DNA from: Comamonas endophytica
Lineage (GTDB): Bacteria > Pseudomonadota > Gammaproteobacteria > Burkholderiales > Burkholderiaceae_C
Length of the DNA stretch: 64,000 nt
Direction of reading: 5' to 3'
NCBI RefSeq assembly: GCF_023634805.2
Contig: NZ_CP106882.1
Coordinates: 496,001-560,000, forward strand
Position numbers and translations under genes: made by a program. Below, piece by piece: positions 1 through 9,300 of the stretch. The first letter of the stretch is position 1. Every line of letters starts with the position of its first letter. The notes beneath the pieces are model-generated. The model was not told the origin of the DNA. It was given only the letters and a program-made list of their open reading frames with translations, and ran no database searches.

Positions 1-1925
1 AGCAGGTTCAACTGCGTGATATTGCGCCGCACTTGGGGCAGATGGAAAACTTCGAGGGGAGTATCAGCTGCAGGTTTGCCTGCAGCGCGTGCCATGATCA
101 GCCCCAGCTCCAACGGCTTTCCTGGCTCCTGGCGGTAGCCGATCTGGCAGTGCCCCACCACATCGAAATCCAACGCGCGCGCCACATCCTGTGTGCACAG
201 ATTGCGGTTGCCGATCTTCGCGAGCTGACTATCGATACCTAACTTCATGGTCAACCCAGCTGATTCTTTGTTTCTCAGGGGCTTGAAAACACCTTGGACG
301 ATACCCGCAGGCGTGCTGTATCGCGCTGAATAAACTTCGTTGCAAGCGCCTGCACCCAAAGGCAGCATGGAGCCCACCTCCTGTTCATCGGCATGCACGA
401 TGGTCTGGGAGGTGATGGGGAGATCCAGCACCCGGTATGCATGGCCGCCCTCAATCCCCAACCCGCTCGTTTCCAGCAAGACGATTTCATCTGTGCTGAA
501 GCTATCAAGAAGGGCTTGTTTTTGCTCAGGAGCCAGATTGGATAATTGGCTCCTCACGCGATCGCTCTTTTCGGTGTCCAGCTGCTTTCGTGCCTCTGCG
601 GGCGACATGCCGCTGGCCATGAAGCGATCCATGTCCTTGAGGCTGATGCCCTCACGTGCGAAGGCCACTGCACGGGACAGATCAGCCCCTTCAGGCAGGG
701 CAGTGCCCATTTTCAGTTCGGAAACCAGGTCTGACAGCACCCGGTGCTCGAGGGAAAGTTGATCGCGCAGGTCCTTGATGGCCTGGGTGTGTGGATCGCC
801 GGAAGTGCCTACCTGTAAATATTTTTCCGTGGTGGTCTGCAGCTTCTCCAGCAATTTCGCTGCATCCTCAATCGTCTGGGCAGTAGGGGTTCGTTCGCTT
901 TCCTGGAGGGTGTGGGCGGCAAAGGCGTCCTGATAGTGATCCAGCTCCACGAGAATATTTATGTAGTTGCGCTGGGGAATGGAACGCTCTTCACTCTCCA
1001 ATAGGGCCTGCGCTTCGGGTATTTGATCCAGCTCCAGGCCCTTGTCTATCAGACGCACCATGTCTTGCAGGGATATCCCGTCACGGATGAAGGCCAGCGC
1101 ATGCGAGAAGTTGGCTCCTTTGGGCAGTCCGGGGCCATCTTTCAGCTGAGCCTGCAGACTTTTCAACGTATTGCTTTCGCCATCAATCTGCTGGCGCAGC
1201 TCGTTAATCATTTTTCCGTCAAGAGAACCCTGGGCGCCGCTCTTGCCATAGTCGTCCACCGTCTTGGCCAATTCATCCAGCCAGAACTTCGTCGCGACGC
1301 CATTCCCACCGGTGGTCTGGTTGCAGGAGTCGTGGTACCTCCCAAGCGCTGTGAGAACTTTTCCGTATTCGGTCGCTGCTTTGTCGAGACCGAAAAGACG
1401 CTTGACAGACTCAAGAAAGGTGGGGGTTTTGAGTGGAACGACGCGGGTGAACTGATCGACCGTGGGAAGGCCTCGAATGACCTCGCGGAAGGTTGCTTCA
1501 GGGGTGGTCAGTTTGTTGGGCGAAGGGAGAGCGGCGGCGGAGGGAAGGGCACCGTAGCGGGCTTGCCGCACCAGCACGGGAGATGGATCCGCAGGCCAAG
1601 CCTCGCGCTGCTCCAATGTGGGTGCCGGGACGGAACGGAACTCCGTGAAATTGATCGCCTGCATGAAATCGAATTGCGCGCGGGGCGCTCCCGACCCTTG
1701 CATGGCTGTACCCAAAGCAGAGCCCATGATAGCCGTCCCCGGGGCAAAGCTTGCTACAGATGATCCCTCGACAGATCTCGCTACAACTGTTCCGGAGTTC
1801 ATCACCATTGTTCCGGAATTCTCCGAAGATCCTTCCTCGGAAGACTCGGAACCTTTTGTCGTGTGAGCAATTAATGAGCTTGCAAGAGCGCTTCCACCGG
1901 ATGGGCGCATATCGATTGCTGTCAT
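1..1925 (-). CDS. Large protein with tandem repeats and kinase-like glycine loop, 3' end outside window
   Basis: The frame is open from an ATG at 1925 to the window edge, about 641 codons, preceded by AAGGA eight bases upstream. The first ~75 residues are rich in Ser, Gly, Thr and Ala and look disordered. Two copies of a ~55-residue unit follow, centred near residues 242-297 and 385-440; each has a helical lead-in starting LR(Q/D)Q and then a block like AFxR(D/E)GISLxDM. From about residue 520 there is a glycine loop (LGAGACNEVY, G524-G526), then GVFKPL with Lys548 and a downstream hydrophobic GLIMARAAGKP segment, an order that resembles the nucleotide-binding lobe of kinase-like effector proteins. 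No signal peptide or membrane segment is seen. Base composition is clearly less GC-rich than the rest of the window, a hint of transfer. I do not recognise a named family; a secreted (type III-like) effector is an inference, and no secretion genes or hrp box are visible. Confidence 0.7.
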   Translation of the reverse strand, partial: MTAIDMRPSGGSALASSLIAHTTKGSESSEEGSSENSGTMVMNSGTVVARSVEGSSVASFAPGTAIMGSALGTAMQGSGAPRAQFDFMQAINFTEFRSVPAPTLEQREAWPADPSPVLVRQARYGALPSAAALPSPNKLTTPEATFREVIRGLPTVDQFTRVVPLKTPTFLESVKRLFGLDKAATEYGKVLTALGRYHDSCNQTTGGNGVATKFWLDELAKTVDDYGKSGAQGSLDGKMINELRQQIDGESNTLKSLQAQLKDGPGLPKGANFSHALAFIRDGISLQDMVRLIDKGLELDQIPEAQALLESEERSIPQRNYINILVELDHYQDAFAAHTLQESERTPTAQTIEDAAKLLEKLQTTTEKYLQVGTSGDPHTQAIKDLRDQLSLEHRVLSDLVSELKMGTALPEGADLSRAVAFAREGISLKDMDRFMASGMSPAEARKQLDTEKSDRVRSQLSNLAPEQKQALLDSFSTDEIVLLETSGLGIEGGHAYRVLDLPITSQTIVHADEQEVGSMLPLGAGACNEVYSARYSTPAGIVQGVFKPLRNKESAGLTMKLGIDSQLAKIGNRNLCTQDVARALDFDVVGHCQIGYRQEPGKPLELGLIMARAAGKPAADTPLEVFHLPQVRRNITQLNL

Positions 1926-2315
1926 AACAATTCCTTGCTCAGCGCTTGTCCAATGTTCTTCACTTTGTGACCAAGATGCTTCCGAGGTTCACGGATATCG
2001 CTCTTGACGTTGCAAATCGCCCAACCGATGTGGCCTTCGTGTTGGCAATCAAGGAATGAAATGTTCACGTTCCCGCATCGGGGCTCACTGCAAGTTTTCC
2101 CGCAAGAGACTCTCAGCCTTTTGTAATGCGAGCAATCATCGTGCTCGCCATGGAACTCGCGCCGGGCTGGGCCATGCTGATCGGCGATATGACAACTCCA
2201 AGGCCGATGCTTTCCGGCCGCCTGGGTTATGCAACAAAATAGGATGAAAAGTTCGTAGTTGTTACAACTTATTGGCCAAGGCAATAAGAGAAGCTTGGCA
2301 AGGTTCGTGCACTGC

Positions 2316-2336
2316 GCCTGGACTGTCGGTCCAGGC
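2316..2336. promoter_or_regulatory. Perfect inverted repeat, 8-bp stem
   Basis: GCCTGGAC and GTCCAGGC flank a 5-base loop. No T-tract follows on either strand, so it is not a clear intrinsic terminator. It could be an operator or an RNA hairpin in the leader of the aldolase operon. Confidence 0.4.
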
Positions 2337-2395
2337 CCAGCGTCGCGGCTACAGAATCCACCAGGCGGTCACTCCTCCCAAGAGAACAGGCAAAG

Positions 2396-2416
2396 CTCTT
2401 CACGCAATGTGAAGAG
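2396..2416. promoter_or_regulatory. Perfect palindrome upstream of aldolase operon
   Basis: CTCTTCAC and GTGAAGAG are separated by GCAAT, giving a 21-base dyad about 105 bases upstream of the aldolase start. Size and placement suit a dimeric regulator operator. No T-run follows. Confidence 0.45.
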
Positions 2417-2520
2417 GGGGTGTAGCCGACCGCCTTTCAGCGCACCCGCCCCCTGCCGACAATCGTCCCCACGTGAGCCCGTACAGCCTCCGCGAGGCGA
2501 CGAAAACGACAGGAGACCCC

Positions 2521-3315
2521 ATGACATCCCCCGAAGCCAGCCCCTTGCACATCCCCTCGATGCGCGACCAATGCTCCGCTGCCGAATGGCAGGCGCGTGT
2601 CGACCTTGCAGCCTGCTACCGGCTGATAGAGCACTACGGCATGGCCGACATGATGGCCAACCATATCTCGGCACGCGTTCCCGGTGAGGACGGTGCCTTC
2701 CTGATCAACGCCTACGGGATGATGTACGAGGAGATCACGGCCTCGAGCCTGATCAAGGTGGACCACGACGGCAACGTGCTGTCCAAGCCCGATTTCGGCG
2801 CGCTGAACTACGGCGTCAACAAGGCCGGCTATGTGATCCACAGCGCCGTGCATGGCGCGCGTCCCGAAGTCGACTGCGTGATCCACACCCACAGCTGGGC
2901 CTCGATGGCGGTCTCCTCGCTGGCCTGCGGCCTGCTGCCGCTCACGCAGACCGCGATGCGCTTCCTGAAGATCGGCTACCACGACTACCAGGGCGTGGTG
3001 CTCAATCTCGACGAGCAGGAGTCGATCATCCGCGACCTGGGCCAGGGCGAGGCCCTGATCCTGCGCAACCACGGCGCGATGACCGTGGGCCGCTCGGTGG
3101 GCGAAGCCTTCAACTGGATGCACCGGCTCGAGCTGGCCTGCCGCGCGCAGCTCGCGGCCATGGCCTGCAATACGCCGTTTGCCGCCGTCGCGCCCGCCGT
3201 TCTCGAGGAGACCTGGAACAACTACCAGCCCGGAACGCGCCGTCCCTACGGGCTGATGGAATGGCCCGCGCTGCTGCGCAAGCTCGACCGCATGGACCCC
3301 AGCTACCGCCTCTGA
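2521..3315 (+). CDS. Class II aldolase/adducin-family protein
   Basis: Predicted 264-residue cytoplasmic metal-dependent aldolase or decarboxylase-type enzyme. The fold is indicated by the HTH metal pair (His122, His124), the LRNHG motif with the third metal ligand His184, and the acidic YEE segment at residues 69-71, in the usual order for the family. The ATG at 2521 is preferred over one at 2473 because AGGAG lies just upstream and the extra residues look non-coding. It leads a three-gene operon with a Bug receptor 37 bases downstream and a D-2-hydroxyacid dehydrogenase, suggesting breakdown of an imported hydroxy- or keto-acid. The substrate cannot be told from sequence. Confidence 0.85.
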   Translation: MTSPEASPLHIPSMRDQCSAAEWQARVDLAACYRLIEHYGMADMMANHISARVPGEDGAFLINAYGMMYEEITASSLIKVDHDGNVLSKPDFGALNYGVNKAGYVIHSAVHGARPEVDCVIHTHSWASMAVSSLACGLLPLTQTAMRFLKIGYHDYQGVVLNLDEQESIIRDLGQGEALILRNHGAMTVGRSVGEAFNWMHRLELACRAQLAAMACNTPFAAVAPAVLEETWNNYQPGTRRPYGLMEWPALLRKLDRMDPSYRL

Positions 3316-3352
3316 CGCGCGGCGCAAAGAATTACAACCAGGAGACAAAAGC

Positions 3353-4363
3353 ATGAATTTCACATCCAGCCGCACGCTTGGTGCCTGCCCTCCCCGGCGT
3401 GAACTGCGCCGCGTCCTTTGCACCGGCCTGGCGCTGGCGCTGGCCCTGCCGCTCGCGGCGCAGGCGCAGACCGCGGCCTATCCCGCCAAGCCGGTCAAGG
3501 TCATCGTGGCGTTCACCGCGGGCGGAACCACCGACCTGCTGGCCCGCAGCGTGTCGCAAAAGCTCTCGGAGAAGCTGGGCCAGCCGTTCGTGATCGAGAA
3601 CCGCCCGGGCGGCGGCGGCAATATCGGCACCGAATCCGTGGTGCGCGCCGCGCCCGACGGCTACACACTGATCGTGAACTCGGTGGGGCCGATCTCGGTC
3701 AACCAGTCGCTCTACAAGAAGCTGGCCTACGACCCGCTGAAGGATCTGGTGCCCATTGTGCAGATTGCCGATGTGCCGAACGTGCTCGTGGTGCACCCTT
3801 CGGTGCCGGCCAACAGCTTCGACGAGTTCCTTGCCTATGCGAAAACGCGCCCGGCCAACTTCAACTACGGCTCCACGGGTGTGGGAACCTCGTCGCATCT
3901 GTCGAGCTTCATGCTGATGCAGAACCTGGGCGTCGACGCACTGCACATCCCGTACAAGGGCGCGAACGCGCTCAACGACCTGCTCGCGGGCCGGCTGCAG
4001 TTCATGTTCGCGACCATTCCCTCGGTGGTCTCGCAGATCCACGCGGGCAAGCTCAAGGCGCTTGCCGTGTCGAGCTCGCAGCCCTCGCGCGCCCTGCCCA
4101 AGGTGCCGGCGGTGGCCAGCCGCATCCCGGGCTTCGAGGCCGGCTCCTGGTTCGGCTTCTTCGCGCCCAAGGGCATCTCCCCTGAAATCGTGCAGTTGCT
4201 CAATAAGGAGGTCAACGCCATCCTGCCCCAGCTCAACGACCAGATGGTGCGCGAAGGTGCCGACCCCGTCGGCGGCTCGCCGGAGCAATTCGCCCGCATG
4301 ACCCAGCGCGAGTTCGTCAAGTGGCAGAAGATCGTCAAGGACTCGGGCGCTTCCGTCGATTGA
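3353..4363 (+). CDS. Bug-family (TctC) periplasmic solute receptor
   Basis: A 336-residue tripartite-tricarboxylate-type receptor. An Arg-rich n-region and a hydrophobic LALALALPLAAQAQ segment form a signal peptide ending near residue 39, followed by the family opening YPAKPVKVIVAFTAGGTTD and the conserved AxPDGYTL and HVPYKG-like (here HIPYKG) motifs. AGGAGA is a good ribosome binding site. The protein should capture a carboxylate or related small acid in the periplasm. As with every Bug gene here, no TctA/TctB membrane partners are adjacent. Its position between an aldolase and a dehydrogenase gene suggests that it binds their substrate. Confidence 0.93.
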   Translation: MNFTSSRTLGACPPRRELRRVLCTGLALALALPLAAQAQTAAYPAKPVKVIVAFTAGGTTDLLARSVSQKLSEKLGQPFVIENRPGGGGNIGTESVVRAAPDGYTLIVNSVGPISVNQSLYKKLAYDPLKDLVPIVQIADVPNVLVVHPSVPANSFDEFLAYAKTRPANFNYGSTGVGTSSHLSSFMLMQNLGVDALHIPYKGANALNDLLAGRLQFMFATIPSVVSQIHAGKLKALAVSSSQPSRALPKVPAVASRIPGFEAGSWFGFFAPKGISPEIVQLLNKEVNAILPQLNDQMVREGADPVGGSPEQFARMTQREFVKWQKIVKDSGASVD

Positions 4364-4375
4364 GAAAGGCTGCGC

Positions 4376-5365
4376 ATGATGCCTCTTTGCATTCTGGTCT
4401 CCGAGGCAGCGCGCGCCTCCCATGGCGGCGCGATCGCCCACGCACTGGCCGGGTGCCCGCACACGCTCGTCACTCCCGATGAAGACGCGGCGCTGGACGC
4501 GGAAATCGCCTTTGTCTCGCGTGACGTCACCGGCTTGTCGACCAAGCATGAAGTCTTTCCCGAGACCCAGCGCTTCTACGACGCCATGGCGGCGTCGCGC
4601 CGCCTCAGGTGGGTGCAGGTGCACTCGGCGGGTATCGACCGCGCGATCTATGTCCAGCTCCAGCAAAGGGGCGTCATGCTGAGCACGTCGGCGGGCAGCA
4701 ACGCCGAGGTCGTGGCGCAGACCGCGGTCGCGGGCCTGCTGGCGCTCGGGCGCCGGTTTCCGGAGCTGATCGCCGCCCAGCGCCGCGGCGAATGGTCGCC
4801 GCTGATCCGCAGGCCCCTGCCGCCCGACATCGACGGCCAGACCGCCACCATCGTCGGCTGGGGCGAGATCGGCCAGGCCATAGGCCGCATCCTGACGGCC
4901 GTCGGCCTGCACATCCAGGTGGTCCGCAGCAGCGACGCGCCCACCGACCAGGGTTTTGCCTCCTGTGCCTACGAGGATATCGCCCGCATGCTGCCGCGCA
5001 CCGACTGGCTGGTGCTGGCCTGCCCGCTGACGTCCCGTACCGAGCAGCTGATCGACGGCGCGGCACTGCGTGCCCTGCCACGGGGCGCTGGCGTGATCAA
5101 TGTCGCGCGTGGCGCGGTGCTCGATGAAGATGCGCTCATCGCTGCCCTCGAGAGCGGGCATCTGAGCGGTGCCTACCTCGACGTTTTCACGCACGAGCCG
5201 CTGGCCCCCGAGTCGGCGCTGTGGGCCATGCCGCAGGTGCTGGCAACGCCGCACAGCGCGGGCTTTTCCGCGGGCAACGCCGAGCGCGTGGTGAAGATCT
5301 TCCTCGACAATCTGCGCCGCTACGCGCAGGGCCAGACGCTGGCGCGATTGGCCCGCGCCGCCTGA
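4376..5365 (+). CDS. D-2-hydroxyacid dehydrogenase, NAD(P)-binding
   Basis: A 329-residue oxidoreductase of the D-isomer 2-hydroxyacid dehydrogenase family, which interconverts 2-keto acids and D-2-hydroxy acids. The Rossmann motif VGWGEIG spans residues 160-166. The family catalytic triad is visible as Arg245 (NVARGA), Glu274 (THEPL) and His293 (TPHSAG). It starts 12 bases after the upstream Bug gene, so co-transcription is likely. Two Met codons in a row (4376, 4379) leave the exact start open. Glyoxylate/hydroxypyruvate reductase-like activity is plausible but the substrate is unproven. Confidence 0.9.
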   Translation: MMPLCILVSEAARASHGGAIAHALAGCPHTLVTPDEDAALDAEIAFVSRDVTGLSTKHEVFPETQRFYDAMAASRRLRWVQVHSAGIDRAIYVQLQQRGVMLSTSAGSNAEVVAQTAVAGLLALGRRFPELIAAQRRGEWSPLIRRPLPPDIDGQTATIVGWGEIGQAIGRILTAVGLHIQVVRSSDAPTDQGFASCAYEDIARMLPRTDWLVLACPLTSRTEQLIDGAALRALPRGAGVINVARGAVLDEDALIAALESGHLSGAYLDVFTHEPLAPESALWAMPQVLATPHSAGFSAGNAERVVKIFLDNLRRYAQGQTLARLARAA

Positions 5366-5374
5366 AGCGCGCGC

Positions 5375-6301
5375 TCAGGCCTCGGCCAGCAGCGCGCCCT
5401 TCCAGCGGCCTTCGCACACCGTCGCGCGCACGACTTCGGCGATGACCACGCGCGCGGCCAGCGCGGCCGGCGACAGGTCCTCGTCGGACAGGCTGGCCAG
5501 CAGGTTCTGGCGGCCCATGCCGTCATCGGCGATCTCCATATGCAGCAGCCCGGCATCGGCATGGCGCGTGGTTGCCGCGCCGGGCTGTATCGAAGCCGCC
5601 TGCCCCTCCATGACGGTGTCCATCAACAGCGCCAGGCCGTCGACTTCCAGCGCGATGTGGGGAATAACGCCCGCGCGCATGAAGCCCGCATCCACCAGCG
5701 CGCGCAGGCCATGCGTGGCGCTGGGTAGCACCAGCGGCACATCGGCCAGCTCGGACAGGAATACCCGGTTTCTGCCGACCAATCCCTTCATGGCGGGAGA
5801 GGCCACGAGAAACAGCTTTTCCTCGAGCAGCGGCGAGGTGTGCCAGTGCCGGTGCGCATCGGCCTTGAAGATGATGCCCAGGTCGATGCGCCGCGCATTG
5901 AGCATGCCGGCAAGATTGCCCGACAGCGCTTCGACCAGGTGCAGGCGGATGTCGGGGTAGCGCTCGCGCATGACTTTCTGGAAGGGCAGCCCGAGCACCG
6001 AGGCCGTGGTCGGAGCGAATCCCACGCTCACCTGCCCCGAAAGCCGCGCCTGCTTGGCCGCCTGCGCGGCGTTGTCCAGGTTGCGCAGCGCCAGCAGTGC
6101 ATGGTGCATGAACGCCATGCCAGCCTCGGTGGGGATGACCCCCGCGGGCGAGCGCTGCAGCAGCCGCGTCGACAGCTCGCTTTCAAGACGGCTTATCTGC
6201 TGGCTCAGCGCCGAGGTGACGACGTCGAGCTCGCTCGCGGCACGGCCCATGCTGCCGAGCTCGCAGATCTTGATGAAGTAGCGCAATTGCCTGATTTCCA
6301 C
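5375..6301 (-). CDS. LysR-family transcriptional regulator
   Basis: A 308-residue LysR regulator. The N-terminal winged helix-turn-helix starts VEIRQLRYFIKICELGSMGRAA and continues with SALSQQISRLE; the rest is the substrate-binding-like effector domain. A GTG start at 6301 is chosen because AGGAG sits seven bases upstream and it places the first helix at residue 1; the ATG at 6352 would add a 17-residue tail unusual for the family. It converges on the aldolase-Bug-dehydrogenase operon with a 9-base gap, so it may regulate that operon, although it lacks the usual divergent arrangement. Confidence 0.9.
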   Translation of the reverse strand: MEIRQLRYFIKICELGSMGRAASELDVVTSALSQQISRLESELSTRLLQRSPAGVIPTEAGMAFMHHALLALRNLDNAAQAAKQARLSGQVSVGFAPTTASVLGLPFQKVMRERYPDIRLHLVEALSGNLAGMLNARRIDLGIIFKADAHRHWHTSPLLEEKLFLVASPAMKGLVGRNRVFLSELADVPLVLPSATHGLRALVDAGFMRAGVIPHIALEVDGLALLMDTVMEGQAASIQPGAATTRHADAGLLHMEIADDGMGRQNLLASLSDEDLSPAALAARVVIAEVVRATVCEGRWKGALLAEA

Positions 6302-6382
6302 GGCGGAGCTCCTGGTGTTGCAGCGGGCAGCAGGTGCCGGCCGCCCATCCACGCAATGGTGGCCGATGCCGCAGCTTTCACC

Positions 6383-9300
6383 TCAAAGCGCGCTTCTCGT
6401 GGCCTGGCGCAGCCTGATGGCCATGGCGCATTCGGCCAGCAATTGCGCCGTGGAGTAGGGCTTGACCACATAGCGCGCGGTGCTTGGCACGCCCAGCTCC
6501 GGTGAGGGCGAAGCCCCGCTGGCGAACACGATGCCCAGATGCGGATGCAGCGCCAGGGCCCGGTGCGCCAGCTCGACGCCGTTCATGTCGGGCAGGCCGA
6601 TGTCCAGCACCAGCGCGTCGAAACCGGCCTGCATTCCCAGCGCAGTGAAGGCTTCCTTGGCATCGGCCGCCTCGCTCACCTCATGCCCCGACAGGCGCAA
6701 TTGTTCGGCGGTCGCAGTCCGGATGAGCTCGTCGTTTTCCACCACCAGCAGCTTGAGGCGGGCGGGCGCGGCATCGTCCGCGCTCTGAACGATGTCCTCG
6801 ATGGCCTGGCGGCGCTGCGCCTCGTTGCCGATGACATGGCGGATCCTGCGTGCCAGCGCTTCGCGGGTGTAGGGCTTGGACAGCAGTTCCACGCCCTCGT
6901 CCAGCCGGCCGCCATGCACGATGGAGTTCTCGGTATAGCCCGAGGTGAACAGCACGGCAAGCGAAGGCAGGCGCTGCTTGGCCCTGCGCGCCAGCTCGCG
7001 GCTTCTGAGCTTGCCCGGCATCATCACGTCGGTGAACAGCACATCGATATGGACCCCGCTGTCCACCACGGTGAGGGCGCTGTCTGCGTCCTTGGCACGC
7101 AGCACGCGGTAGCCCAGGCCCACCAGGGTGGCCACTGCCGTCTCGCGCACGTCCTCGTCGTCTTCGACGACCAGCACGGTCTCGGTGCCGCCCTGGACCG
7201 GGCCGCTCGACCAGTTGATGGGGGCGGGATCCTCCTCCTGATTCGAGCGCGGAAGGTACAGCTTGACCGTGGTGCCCTCGCCCACTTCGCTGTAGACGGC
7301 GGCATGGCCGCCCGACTGCTTGACGAAGCCGTAGACCATGGAAAGCCCCAGCCCGGTGCCCTTGCCCTCGGGTTTGGTGCTGAAGAACGGCTCGAAGGCC
7401 CGCTCCAGCACTTCGGGCGCCATGCCAGTGCCGGTATCGGTCACGGCGATGACCACATATTGGCCCGGCTTCAGATCTTCATGCTGCTCGCAATACTGGA
7501 AGTCCAGCAGGGCGTTGCCGGCCTCGATCGTCAACTTGCCTCTGCCGTCCATCGCGTCGCGGGCGTTGATGGCGAGATTGAGCACCGCGTTCTCCACCTG
7601 GCTGGGATCCGCCATGGTGTTCCAGAGCCCCGCCGAGATGACGATCTCGAGCTCGATGCTCTCCCCCAGGGCGCGGTTCAGCATGTCTTCCAGGCCGCGG
7701 ATGAACTTGCCGACATTGACCACCTTGGGCTCGAGCGGCTGGCGCCGGCCGAACGACAGCAGTTGGGATGCGAGCTTGGCGCCACGCGTGACGCCGCCCA
7801 TGGCGCCGTTCACGCGCTTGAGGGCTTCGGGATTGGCCTTGAGCATCAGCCCGAGAATCTGCAGATTGGCGCTGATGACCTGCAGCGAGTTGTTGAAGTC
7901 ATGCGCCACCCCGCCCGTCAGCGCGCCGAGCGCCTCCATCTTCTGCGCGCGCTGCAGCGCACGTTCCGCGAGGGAGCGTTCCTCAGCCTCCTGCCGCAGG
8001 CGCTCGAGGGCCAGCTCCAGCTCGGCCGTTCTCTCCTTGACATGGGCCTCGAGGGTGACATTGATCTGGCGCAGCGCGTCCTCGGCATTCTTTTGATGCG
8101 TCACGTCGTAGCCATCGACAAAAATGCCTTCGACCTTTCCATCGATGAAGATCGGCTGGTAGATCAGATGCAGGAACCTCTGCTCCGTCTTATCGCCTCT
8201 GTTGAGGCGAATGGACATCGCCTCGCCCTTGAAAGCCTCGCCCGTCTTGTAGACGTTGTCCAGAATCTCGAAATATCCCTGTCCCGTGACATCGGGCAGC
8301 ACTTCACGCACCGAGCGCCCGATGATGTCCCGGGTGCCGATGAGACTCTGATAGGCATCGTTGGCAAGCTCGAAGACATGCTCTGGCCCGGACAACAGGG
8401 CCATGAAGCTGGGCGCCTGCTTGAACATGGCATGCAACCTGTCGCGCTGCGCCGTGCGCAGCAGCACTTCCCTCGACAGGCTTTCATTCACCTTCGCCAG
8501 GTTGTCGGCAGCTTCCTGCCTCAGAGCCAAGGCTTCGTTCAAGGCCTGTGTCCGCAGCCTGGCGGTCTCGAAGCCTTCGATGGTGGTCCAGCGTGCGGCA
8601 ATCTGCCCGACAAACAATTTCAGGAAACTTTGATAGTCGTCATCGAAGGGTCTATAGGGATTCAGGCCCACGACGAAGGCGCCAACGGGATATTCACTGC
8701 CGGCGGCATTCATGCAGAGCACCGCGGCTTGCTTGGGCCCGATGTCCCATCCGCCTTTGGGCAGATTTTCACTGGGATCGATATCGACTATCAGAGGTTG
8801 CGGGGATTTACAGGCCGCGTCCAGCTTCCATCGCTCGATGTCCGCGATGCCGCCCAGATCTTCATAGATGGGCAGTGCTTTTCCATCCGCGTCGAATTTG
8901 TACAAGGCACTGAACGGAATGCTCTTGTTGGCCTTCCTGGCTTCATTGGCAATGGCTTGATAGAAGACGTCGAAACTGTCCGTGGTCGCCAGCGCGCTGG
9001 CAAGAGACTCCAGTGTCTCCAGCCTTCGGACACTGATGACCCGCTCCGTCTCTTCGCTGACGGCACAGAAGATGCCCTCCACTGCATCCATGTCTCCGAC
9101 CAACGGACTGTACGAAAAGGTGTGATAGGTCTCTTCGGGATAACCATGCCGGTGCAGGATGAGCATCAGGGCACGATCCCATGTGGCTTCACCATCCTCA
9201 TACACCCGGCGAAGACGCGGCTCGATGTCCGGCCAGATCTCCGCGTACAGCTCGCGGATCGGCATTCCCAGCGCGTATTCGTGCTTGCTGCCCAGCGTTG

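Larger units (their letters stand above)
1926..2520. other. Gene-free region between kinase-like gene and aldolase operon
   Basis: About 595 bases without a convincing gene. It must hold the divergent promoters of the leftward kinase-like gene and the rightward aldolase operon. Two perfect 8-bp-stem hairpins lie at 2316-2336 and 2396-2416 and are listed separately. A 120-codon leftward frame (1922-2284) has atypical composition and no recognisable motif, and was not called. Confidence 0.5.

Noticed and set aside
1023..1763. 246-codon rightward frame inside the kinase-like gene
   Set aside because: The opposite strand gives one continuous 641-codon frame with a good ribosome binding site and internal repeats; this frame is its shadow.
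1922..2284. 120-codon leftward frame upstream of the kinase-like gene
   Set aside because: Cys/His-rich composition unlike the neighbours, no motif, and it overlaps the start of the called gene.
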